Origin: Rhodospirillaceae bacterium
GTDB lineage: Bacteria > Pseudomonadota > Alphaproteobacteria > Rhodospirillales > Magnetovibrionaceae
DNA: 7,890 nucleotides
Assembly: GCA_029881835.1 (NCBI GenBank)
Contig: JAOULV010000050.1
Span: 1 to 7,890 of the forward strand
Reading direction: 5' to 3'
Below, one piece after another: positions 1 to 5,926 of the stretch; position 1 is the first letter of the stretch; each line of letters opens with the position of its first letter. The notes under the pieces were generated by a model, which ran no database searches, was not told the origin of the DNA, and saw nothing but the letters and a program-made list of their open reading frames with translations. Position numbers and translations under genes: made by a program.

Positions 1-672
1 GTAGCGATAGCCAACACCGTAAAGTGTTTCTATTTCATCGAAATCCGGAACCACGGCGCGGAATTTGCGGCGCAGGCGCTTTATGTGGCTATCAATGGTG
101 CGGTCATCGACATAAATATTTTCCCCATATGCTGCATCTATTAATTGATCGCGGCTTTTTACGTGCCCGGGGTTAACCGCCAACGCATGAAGAAGCAAAA
201 ATTCGGTGACCGTTAAATTAACCTGTTTTTCCTTCCAGGTGCATAAATGGCGGTTGGTATCCATCATCAGGTTGCCACGATGTAACGTTTCCGCCCCGGT
301 TGATGACGGGTCGAACCGGCGCAGTACCGCACGGATGCGCTCTATCAATAAACGCTGGGAAAATGGTTTTTTAATATAATCATCCGCCCCCATCCGCAGG
401 CCCATGGCCTCGTCAACTTCATCGTCTTTTGATGTAAGAAATATAACCGGAAGATCGGAACGTTTTTTTAATTCGCTTAAAAGCTCCATCCCATCCATTC
501 TTGGCATTTTGATATCAAGCACGGCAAGGTTGGGCGGGTTGCGCGATATTTCACGTAGCGCTTCCTCGCCATCGGTGTAGGTCCGCACGTCAAACCCTTC
601 GGCTTCAAGGGCCATCGAAACCGAGGTTAAAATATTTCGATCATCGTCAACCAGTGCGATTGAATGGTTCAT
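1..672 (-). CDS. chvI: ChvI-like OmpR-family response regulator (3' end cut by window edge)
   Basis: DNA-binding response regulator of the ChvG-ChvI two-component type, which in alphaproteobacteria controls envelope, acid and host-associated responses. The visible 224 codons read from ATG at 670-672 with no stop before base 1. Receiver domain at residues 4-118: acidic pocket D9-D11, phospho-acceptor D53 in VLDIKMPRMDG, T80, and K102 in KKPF. OmpR-type winged helix at about 130-224: LTVTEFLLL (153-161), recognition helix DDRTIDSHIKRLRRKF (189-204) and terminal wing YGVGYRY. ChvI proteins usually run about 230-240 residues, so perhaps 5-15 C-terminal residues are missing. An AAGGG ribosome site precedes the ATG and overlaps a small inverted repeat (673-684, GGGT/ACCC). 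The partner kinase chvG would be expected beyond the left edge, but is not seen. The assignment to ChvI over other OmpR regulators rests on overall sequence resemblance plus the nearby pck gene. Confidence 0.88.
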   Translation of the reverse strand, partial: MNHSIALVDDDRNILTSVSMALEAEGFDVRTYTDGEEALREISRNPPNLAVLDIKMPRMDGMELLSELKKRSDLPVIFLTSKDDEVDEAMGLRMGADDYIKKPFSQRLLIERIRAVLRRFDPSSTGAETLHRGNLMMDTNRHLCTWKEKQVNLTVTEFLLLHALAVNPGHVKSRDQLIDAAYGENIYVDDRTIDSHIKRLRRKFRAVVPDFDEIETLYGVGYRY

Positions 673-719
673 GGGTAAACACCCTTTATTGCTACTGTGG
701 CCCAAATATAATCATTTGA

Positions 720-750
720 ATAATATAAGCTTATAAAGCGTTTATATTAT
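720..750. repeat. AT-rich inverted repeat in the chvI/cbtB intergenic region
   Basis: A perfect 9-base inverted repeat has arms ATAATATAA-like at 720-728 and its complement at 742-750, separated by 13 bases. The self-complementary ATAAGCTTAT (725-734) overlaps the left arm. It lies about 50 bases upstream of the chvI start and about 140 upstream of cbtB, where divergent promoters and operators are expected. AT-richness makes chance symmetry fairly likely, so an operator role is inference only. Confidence 0.3.
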
Positions 751-888
751 GGCAAAATTATAGTCAGTGCCCCGGTAATAGTGCATTAGGGCAGTTTTTA
801 TTTTTCCCCCCAATTTTGGCTATATTTTGGGTGAAAAACATGGCATAGATTGATGTACAGAAGCGCAAAAAATGGGAGCCACAACAAA

Positions 889-1140
889 ATGACCATCAAT
901 TCCGGCAAAACTAACAATCACGCCAATAGCAATGCCATGGCTCAATCATTAAAGCAGACAAACGCAATGCCTTTGGCTTCTGGTGCAAGCGCACATGATA
1001 TTTCGCGCACTAACCGCGTAGCCACCGCCACATTCGCCCTTGCCCTTGGGCTTTGTCTGCTTTCGGTTGTGGGTTATGCTCAGGCAACCCACGATGTCGC
1101 CCACGATGCGCGCCATACATTTTCATTTCCCTGTCACTAA
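889..1140 (+). CDS. cbtB: CbtB-like cobalt transporter subunit (small, His-rich C-terminus)
   Basis: Small single-span membrane protein of the CbtB family, which pairs with CbtA as a putative cobalt importer supplying cobalamin synthesis. With ATG at 889 it has 83 residues. There is a polar Asn/Ser-rich N-terminus (1-40), one hydrophobic segment (about 46-65), then the diagnostic metal-binding tail HDVAHDARHTFSFPCH ending at the stop, with H68, H72, H76, C82 and H83 as candidate ligands. I chose 889 because GGGAG at 874-878 stands 10 bases before it. The in-frame upstream codons at 850 (TTG) and 853 (ATG) have no ribosome site. CbtB proteins are usually about 60 residues, so ATG 937 or 967 remain possible starts. 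cbtA follows after 73 bases. No ATPase is nearby, and the energy source of this family is unclear. Confidence 0.85.
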   Translation: MTINSGKTNNHANSNAMAQSLKQTNAMPLASGASAHDISRTNRVATATFALALGLCLLSVVGYAQATHDVAHDARHTFSFPCH

Positions 1141-1142
1141 GC

Positions 1143-1163
1143 TTTAGCGCTTTAGCCGCTAAA
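1143..1163 (+). other. Possible intercistronic hairpin between cbtB and cbtA
   Basis: TTTAGCG (1143-1149) and CGCTAAA (1157-1163) are perfectly complementary, giving a 7-base stem with a 7-base loop three bases after the cbtB stop. No T run follows, so it does not look like an intrinsic terminator. It could protect the cbtB message end or tune the CbtB:CbtA ratio (inference). Confidence 0.35.
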
Positions 1164-1213
1164 CTGGCGGACAATAGACAAATCCAAACTCATCAAGCAA
1201 AGCCAATTCGCCA

Positions 1214-1924
1214 ATGACAAAACGCTTATTTCCGGCAGTTTTAATCGCGGGTCTGGCGGGAGGGATGGTTGTGTCCATACTGCAGGCTATATTGCTTGCC
1301 CCACTGATGGACTTTGCCGAATTTCTTGAAATGGGGGCACGCGCCGAAGATTACGTCGCGCCTAAAGGCATTTTCACAATCGCATTTTCCAATCTAGAAA
1401 TGGCGATAAACACGTTTGCCTTTGACACCCTTACCGCCCTTGCTTTTGCCCTAATTATGGCCGCAGGAATTTTATTTCAGGGCAGGGCTATAAACATTAA
1501 AACCGGCCTTATGTGGGGGCTATTTGGCTGGTTTGCATTTTCGTTGGCCCCGGCGCTTGGCCAGCCACCTGTGCCGCCAGGTGGTAGCGCCTATATTGAC
1601 CTTGAGGCCCGCCAGCTTTGGTGGTGGTTATGCGTGGCGTCCACATCAATAGGGATTGTGTTGCTGGTTTTCATTGGTGACTGGGCGGGCGAATGCGGAA
1701 TTCAAGCTGGTATCCGTAATGGTTGGTGGCCCAAGGTAGCGGGTGCAGTGTTAGTGCTTTTGCCACACATTATTGGCGCACCCGAAAGTTCCCAGCAGGC
1801 ACTCAATATTCCACCTAATTTATCAAGAGATTTTGCCCTTTATTCACTTATTAGCACATTTGCTTTCTGGCAAACCATAGGTGGCGTTCTTGGTTTCATG
1901 CTGGGACGGGGTGATAAAAAATAA
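1214..1924 (+). CDS. cbtA: CbtA-like cobalt transporter subunit
   Basis: Polytopic membrane partner of CbtB, the presumed pore-forming part of the CbtAB cobalt transporter. The 236-residue length fits the family. About five or six hydrophobic segments are visible, near residues 5-30, 68-88, 97-115, 137-155, 173-190 and 208-230. Family hallmarks are the N-terminal GLAGG followed by Q24 and AP(L) near 29-31, then the central GQPPVPPG (116-123), ARQLWWW (132-138), LPHIIGAP (183-190) and a final FWQTIGG segment (218-224). The start ATG at 1214 has only a weak ribosome site, consistent with expression coupled to cbtB. No recognisable cobalamin riboswitch precedes the pair, although many members of this family are B12-regulated. 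The metal specificity is inferred from family membership. Nickel or another divalent metal cannot be excluded. Confidence 0.85.
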   Translation: MTKRLFPAVLIAGLAGGMVVSILQAILLAPLMDFAEFLEMGARAEDYVAPKGIFTIAFSNLEMAINTFAFDTLTALAFALIMAAGILFQGRAINIKTGLMWGLFGWFAFSLAPALGQPPVPPGGSAYIDLEARQLWWWLCVASTSIGIVLLVFIGDWAGECGIQAGIRNGWWPKVAGAVLVLLPHIIGAPESSQQALNIPPNLSRDFALYSLISTFAFWQTIGGVLGFMLGRGDKK

Positions 1925-1967
1925 AATTCAATAAAATTGTTATCACCATGGAATCCATCATATTTGG

Positions 1968-2000
1968 GGCAAAACCTAAGAAAAAAATTATTATTTTGCC
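1968..2000. repeat. AT-rich inverted repeat after cbtA
   Basis: GGCAAAA (1968-1974) and TTTTGCC (1994-2000) form a 7-base inverted repeat around a 19-base A-rich loop, 44 bases past the cbtA stop. The stem is weak and no T tract follows on the plus strand. It is only a marginal candidate for a transcription end signal. Confidence 0.25.
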
Positions 2001-2083
2001 ACTTTCATAATTTGACTATTTTTGTAAAATAACACCACAGGGACGCAATCAATTTTTTAATATCTGTATTTTATGGGCGCAAA

Positions 2084-2437
2084 ATGGGCATAGCAGAAAT
2101 ACTTGCGGTGTTGGCTTTCTTCGTGGCGATGGTGGCCTTGTGGCTGGTTAGCGATGTTTTAAAAAAAGTTGATGCACAAAACGAAAAATTTATTAGCGCA
2201 CACATACGCGCAATCCGCGCAGACATTAATGAATTTGATGATAAGCTGCAAAACTTCTCCAAGGCTTTAAAGCTTTTGGAAGAAAAAATAAAATCCACGG
2301 ACGCTGAAATTTTGCAGCAATCAGGTGCGGCTAAAGAAACCATAAACAAGTTGGAAAAAAAGCTGCTTGAGCTTGACCAGTCTATCCCACAGCGCTTTCG
2401 CGAAAAGCCACAAGCGCGCCCCCGCTCAATCCAATAA
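2084..2437 (+). CDS. Small membrane-anchored coiled-coil protein, function unknown
   Basis: I do not recognise a named family in this 117-residue protein. Residues 4-24 form one hydrophobic helix ending in a Trp-rich boundary. Residues about 27-100 are charged, rich in Lys/Glu/Leu and lack proline, and look like a long helix or coiled coil. The C-terminus (about 101-117) is basic and proline-containing. The likely topology is an N-terminal anchor with a cytoplasmic helical rod. The composition is protein-like: the Leu/Ile spacing in 52-100 is near-heptad, and the frame is open over the whole stretch. An open frame on the opposite strand (2071-2349) is Cys/Ser-rich and gives no family pattern, so I prefer this one. 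The start at 2084 has only a poor GGGCG element upstream. The gene stands 159 bases after cbtA and 169 before pckG, so it is probably a separate unit. Confidence 0.6.
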   Translation: MGIAEILAVLAFFVAMVALWLVSDVLKKVDAQNEKFISAHIRAIRADINEFDDKLQNFSKALKLLEEKIKSTDAEILQQSGAAKETINKLEKKLLELDQSIPQRFREKPQARPRSIQ

Positions 2438-2454
2438 TCCGCCCAATAATCCGC
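2431..2454. repeat. Two tandem copies of a 12-base repeat across a stop codon
   Basis: CCAATAATCCGC occurs at 2431-2442 and again, perfectly, at 2443-2454, followed by a degraded third unit beginning AATAATTACGCC. The first copy contains the TAA stop of the preceding coiled-coil gene and the second repeats that stop in frame. A simple slippage duplication explains it. Confidence 0.7.
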
Positions 2455-2592
2455 AATAATTACGCCGATTTAAGCGATTTTTTAAGATTCTCTCACCGCG
2501 TGCCTTGCGTCATGCGCTCATGGCGTTAACCTATGGGGCTTGATTATAGCGTCCCCAAGGGGTAGGGATTTCAATACATATTCCACTCCCCA

Positions 2593-2600
2593 GGAAAGGC
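2593..2600 (+). promoter_or_regulatory. Ribosome binding site of pckG
   Basis: AGGAAAGG lies just upstream of ATG 2607 with a spacer of about six to ten bases. This supports that start over later Met codons. It is the clearest ribosome site in the window, fitting a well-expressed enzyme. Confidence 0.6.
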
Positions 2601-2606
2601 AATAAA

Positions 2607-4436
2607 ATGCACCCAGATTCTGCTTCTACAAGCCATACCAAACTTAAAAAATGGGTCGAAGAAATGGCCGCCCTGACCAAGCCAGATAATATTTATTGGT
2701 GTGATGGTTCCAGAGAAGAATACGACAGACTATGCGGTGAAATGGTCGAAGCCGGAACCCTGATAAAATTAAACGAACAAAAACGCCCGGGCTCTTACCT
2801 TGCGCGCTCACACCCATCTGATGTCGCCCGGGTTGAAGACCAAACATATATCTGTTCCGAAAAAGAAATAGATGCCGGCCCCACCAACAACTGGATGGAC
2901 CCGGCAAAAATGCGCCCGCTTTTAAATGGCCTGTTTGATGGTTGCATGAAGGGGCGCACCATGTATGTAGTGCCGTTTTCAATGGGCCCATTGGGTTCAC
3001 CCATTGCACACATAGGTGTGCAATTGACCGACAGTGCGTATGCCGCCGTTAACATGCGCATCATGACCCGGATGGGGTCAAAGGTATTAGACGTATTGGG
3101 ACCTGATGGCGAATTTGTCCCTTGTGTTCATTCGGTTGGCGTACCGTTGAACGATGGCGAAGCCGACGTTCCGTGGCCATGCAATGACACCAAATATATT
3201 GTCCATTACCCCGAATCCCGTGAAATTTGGTCGTTCGGTTCGGGTTATGGCGGCAACGCATTGTTGGGCAAAAAATGTTTTGCCCTGCGCATTGCATCAG
3301 CCATGGCCCACGACGAAGGCTGGTTGGCCGAACATATGTTGATTGTTGGTCTTGAAAGCCCTGAGGGCAAAAAAACATATGTCGCCGCTGCCTTTCCGTC
3401 GGCTTGCGGCAAAACCAATCTTGCCATGCTTATTCCCCCCGCTGGATTTGAAGGCTGGAAAGTCTGGACCGTGGGTGATGACATTGCCTGGATAAAACCA
3501 AGCAGCGATGGCACCCTTCGCGCCATAAACCCCGAAGCGGGTTATTTTGGCGTGGCACCGGGAACGTCGGACAAAACAAACCCGTCTGCTATGCGTTCGC
3601 TTTATAAAGATTGCATATTCACCAACGTCGCATTGACCGATGATGGTGACGTTTGGTGGGAAGACATGTCCGAACCACCGGCGCACGCGATAGATTGGAA
3701 AGGCAACGATTGGACACCGGGTTGTGATACGCCCGCGGCCCACCCCAACGCGCGCTTTACCGCGCCTGCCAACCAATGCCCAAGCATTGACCCTGATTGG
3801 GAAAACCCCGAAGGGGTTCCAATTTCGGCATTTATTTTTGGCGGCAGGTTGTCAAAAACCTTCCCGCTGGTTTATCAGGCGTTTGACTGGAACCACGGGG
3901 TTTATCTGGCGGCAACCATGGGTTCCGAAGCAACCGCCGCCGCCGTCGGTCAGGCCGCTATCAGGCGTGACCCGTTCGCCATGTTGCCGTTTTGTGGCTA
4001 CAACATGGGCGATTACTGGAACCACTGGTTTAAATTAGGGCAAAACCTTAAAAACCCGCCCGCCATATTCCGCGTCAATTGGTTTAGAAAAGATGACAAC
4101 GGAAAATTCATGTGGCCCGGTTTTGGGCAAAACATGCGGGTACTTAAATGGATTGTCGATCGTGTGGGTGGTGATGGCAATGCTAATGCGGTTGAAAGCC
4201 CCCTCGGGTTAATGCCGACCCATGGGGATATTACCTGGAACGGGCTTGAATACGACAACGACCATTTCCACCACCTAATGGAAGTTGACCGTGAAGGCGC
4301 CATGCGTGACGTTGAAGAGCAACAAGAATTTTTTGCCAAATTCAATGAGCGCTTACCAGAAGAAATAGAAAAACAACGCATAGACCAAATCGGTCGTCTA
4401 GAAAGCGCACCAGAAGTATGGCGGCTTCCTAAATAA
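2607..4436 (+). CDS. pckG: Phosphoenolpyruvate carboxykinase, GTP-dependent
   Basis: Cytosolic enzyme converting oxaloacetate plus GTP to phosphoenolpyruvate, CO2 and GDP, the entry step of gluconeogenesis from TCA intermediates. The 609 residues match the GTP class (about 600-620), not the ATP class (about 530-540). Visible signatures are VARVE with substrate Arg R75, GRTMYVVPFSMGP (116-128), GSGYGGNALLGKKC with metal-ligand region K222-K223, AEHML with H243, and the P-loop FPSACGKTN (263-271) carrying the reactive Cys C267 typical of the GTP class. Also present are the kinase-2 motif VGDDIAW with D291-D292, INPEAGYFGVAPGT (307-320), NAR (381-383) and NWFRKD (491-496). The usual GGRR motif is GGRL here (412-415). 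The first Arg, R414, equivalent to the nucleotide-contacting one in vertebrate enzymes, is kept. No frameshift is evident. It is transcribed away from chvI and converges on the channel gene with 13 bases between stops. Confidence 0.97.
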   Translation: MHPDSASTSHTKLKKWVEEMAALTKPDNIYWCDGSREEYDRLCGEMVEAGTLIKLNEQKRPGSYLARSHPSDVARVEDQTYICSEKEIDAGPTNNWMDPAKMRPLLNGLFDGCMKGRTMYVVPFSMGPLGSPIAHIGVQLTDSAYAAVNMRIMTRMGSKVLDVLGPDGEFVPCVHSVGVPLNDGEADVPWPCNDTKYIVHYPESREIWSFGSGYGGNALLGKKCFALRIASAMAHDEGWLAEHMLIVGLESPEGKKTYVAAAFPSACGKTNLAMLIPPAGFEGWKVWTVGDDIAWIKPSSDGTLRAINPEAGYFGVAPGTSDKTNPSAMRSLYKDCIFTNVALTDDGDVWWEDMSEPPAHAIDWKGNDWTPGCDTPAAHPNARFTAPANQCPSIDPDWENPEGVPISAFIFGGRLSKTFPLVYQAFDWNHGVYLAATMGSEATAAAVGQAAIRRDPFAMLPFCGYNMGDYWNHWFKLGQNLKNPPAIFRVNWFRKDDNGKFMWPGFGQNMRVLKWIVDRVGGDGNANAVESPLGLMPTHGDITWNGLEYDNDHFHHLMEVDREGAMRDVEEQQEFFAKFNERLPEEIEKQRIDQIGRLESAPEVWRLPK

Positions 4437-4449
4437 TTGATAAATTTTC

Positions 4450-5451
4450 TTAGTCATCGTCCTGCGGCGCTTCGTTTATCGGCTTGCCGCAATGGGGGCA
4501 TAACAAATTTGTTTTGTCTTTGTTGTGGGCCGCAAAAATAAGAGCCTTGGCATCGGCCGGGTTAAGGTTGAGATTTTGTAACAGCGTTGCCAGCTCTTCT
4601 TCTTCCTTTGGGGTTATTACACCGTCTGATAAAATGTCTGATACTTTGTCTTCTAACTGGGCGCGGCGGCGATGCAAAGCATTGGAAAAGCCGGATGCCA
4701 AAATACCGGCCGGAAGCGCAACCATACCAAGGCCGACAATGCCAATAACCGCACCTAATAATTTTCCAAATGGTGTAACCGGAACTACGTCGCCATAGCC
4801 CACCGTCGTCATGGTTATGATTGCCCAGTACATGGCCGCAGGGATAGATGAAAACGCATCAGGGTTGGCGTGCACTGCATCGTGTTCGGCAATAAACGCA
4901 AGGCTAGACGCAATAATTAAAAGCATCATCAGAACAAACATGGCGGCCATAATGGTTTTTGCTTCTTCGCGAAAAACCTGTAACAACAATGTCATCGCCG
5001 GGGAATAACGCGTAAGTTTAAAAACCCTAAGCAGGCGCAGTACGCGCAAGAAACGCAAATCCAAAGCAAAAAAGAAGCTTAAATAAAATGGCGCAATCGC
5101 CAGTAAATCAATAAGCGCCATCGGCGTTTTTATGTATTTAATTCGCCCGAAAACTGCATGTGAATGTTGGTCGTGCCACGGATTGTCTACCGCCGACCAA
5201 ACCCTTGCAATGTATTCAATGGTAAAAACAATGACCGAAAAAAATTCAAATCCATAAAACAATGTGCCATAGCGCTGATGCATACCCGGCATCGATTCAA
5301 CAATGATGGCAATAATATTTAGCGATATTAGTACAATAAGAAAAATATCAACCCTGTGGGTTAGGCTGTCATTAGGGTCGGCCGAATAAAGGATCTCGGC
5401 GGTGCGTTTGCGCCAGTTGCGTAACTTTGATTGTTTAATCAATGTTTCCAT
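4450..5451 (-). CDS. Six-TM voltage-gated potassium channel-like protein
   Basis: Inner-membrane tetrameric cation channel of the bacterial Kv-like class, 333 residues. Membrane segments lie at about 33-52 (S1), 64-83 (S2), 110-129 (S3), 131-149 (S4), 165-187 (S5) and 228-255 (S6). S4 carries positive charges at every third position, R133, R136, R139, R142, K145 and R148, a true voltage-sensor pattern. The pore loop holds the potassium selectivity filter TVGYGD (216-221). S6 contains a Gly-rich hinge and PAG (247-249). The cytoplasmic tail has a basic stretch, an acidic helical part (about 266-310, SDGVITPKEEEEL) and a CPHCGKPI motif (318-325). No RCK/TrkA-N nucleotide-binding domain is present. 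It lies 46 bases downstream of the DUF423 gene on the same strand, so co-transcription is likely. Potassium selectivity is well supported, but the physiological role is not. Confidence 0.93.
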   Translation of the reverse strand: METLIKQSKLRNWRKRTAEILYSADPNDSLTHRVDIFLIVLISLNIIAIIVESMPGMHQRYGTLFYGFEFFSVIVFTIEYIARVWSAVDNPWHDQHSHAVFGRIKYIKTPMALIDLLAIAPFYLSFFFALDLRFLRVLRLLRVFKLTRYSPAMTLLLQVFREEAKTIMAAMFVLMMLLIIASSLAFIAEHDAVHANPDAFSSIPAAMYWAIITMTTVGYGDVVPVTPFGKLLGAVIGIVGLGMVALPAGILASGFSNALHRRRAQLEDKVSDILSDGVITPKEEEELATLLQNLNLNPADAKALIFAAHNKDKTNLLCPHCGKPINEAPQDDD

Positions 5452-5459
5452 TTATTAAT

Positions 5460-5481
5460 GTTAATCCCCCACAGGCTTAAC
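5460..5481 (-). promoter_or_regulatory. Possible hairpin overlapping the ribosome site of the channel gene
   Basis: On the minus strand GTTAAGCC and GGATTAAC pair at 7 of 8 positions around a 6-base loop, ending 8 bases before the channel ATG. The only purine-rich ribosome-binding candidate (GGGGGA) lies in the loop and 3' arm, so folding would hide it. Translational control, or partial attenuation between the DUF423 and channel genes, is inference. Confidence 0.25.
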
Positions 5482-5497
5482 CGCAAAGAAAATGAAA

Positions 5498-5875
5498 TTA
5501 AGCCAGCGCTTTCTTCCATCTGGCGCCCACCCATGCCAGCCACAGCCACGCCAAAATTAAAACCCCGCCCCCCGCAGGGGCGGCCCCGCTAACAGGAATT
5601 ATATTAATTAGGCCAAATGCATAAAGGGTTCCGGAAAAAAGAATTATCCCGGCCTGAAACATGGCCCCAATAATAAGCAACGCGCGCTTTGGCCCGCCAG
5701 CGTTTAACAACAAGGCCAATCCCAAAAGTCCAAGGGCATGCCACATTTGGTATTGCGATCCCATCATGAAAACCGAGCGAATATCCGGCACATCTCCTAA
5801 ATTATGCCAGCCATAGGCCCCAAGACCGATGGAAATAGCCGCATTTAACCCCGCCAGAGCCAATAAAATTTTCAT
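5498..5875 (-). CDS. DUF423 family membrane protein (YgdD-like)
   Basis: Small inner-membrane protein of the DUF423 family, whose biochemical function is unknown. It has 125 residues and four hydrophobic segments at about 3-22, 44-62, 66-90 and 100-120. Family features are the early GLGAYGWHNL (18-27, the family's GA-x-G-x-H-x-L pattern), SQYQMWHALGLL (40-51), then LFSGTLYAFGL (78-88) and a late Gly-rich GGGVLILAW (102-110). The ATG at 5873-5875 has a good GGCAGG ribosome site upstream on the minus strand. The potassium channel gene follows 46 bases downstream. The diguanylate cyclase gene diverges 51 bases upstream, so that short gap must hold the start signals of both genes. Confidence 0.88.
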   Translation of the reverse strand: MKILLALAGLNAAISIGLGAYGWHNLGDVPDIRSVFMMGSQYQMWHALGLLGLALLLNAGGPKRALLIIGAMFQAGIILFSGTLYAFGLINIIPVSGAAPAGGGVLILAWLWLAWVGARWKKALA

Positions 5876-5926
5876 AAAAACCTGCCTTTAACCGAATGTT
5901 GAGCGTTTATGTATAAATAGTATGCC

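Noticed and set aside
673..888. Cobalamin riboswitch upstream of cbtB
   Set aside because: A segment with CAGTGCCCCGG looked suggestive, but the B12-box consensus and surrounding helices are not recognisable.
850..888. Upstream TTG/ATG starts for cbtB at 850 and 853
   Set aside because: Neither has a ribosome site, and both add residues unlike the family. ATG 889 has GGGAG at a good distance.
1968..2000. Intrinsic terminator for cbtA
   Set aside because: The stem is AT-rich with a 19-base loop and has no T run after it, so it is listed only as a weak repeat.
2071..2349. Opposite-strand reading frame over the coiled-coil gene
   Set aside because: It gives a Ser/Cys/Phe-rich sequence with no family pattern, the usual mirror of a Lys/Glu/Leu-rich helix on the other strand.
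2438..2606. Sigma-70 promoter for pckG
   Set aside because: TTGATT at 2540-2545 has no acceptable -10 element at normal spacing, and other pairs were no better, so no promoter is called.
2644..4381. Several long frames on both strands inside pckG
   Set aside because: All are overlapped by the unmistakable PEP carboxykinase reading frame and show no domain features of their own.
4437..4449. Bidirectional terminator between pckG and the channel gene
   Set aside because: Only 13 bases separate the stops and I see no stable inverted repeat there.
4484..5008. Plus-strand frames opposite the potassium channel gene
   Set aside because: They are shadows of the channel, whose selectivity filter and voltage sensor fix the real strand.
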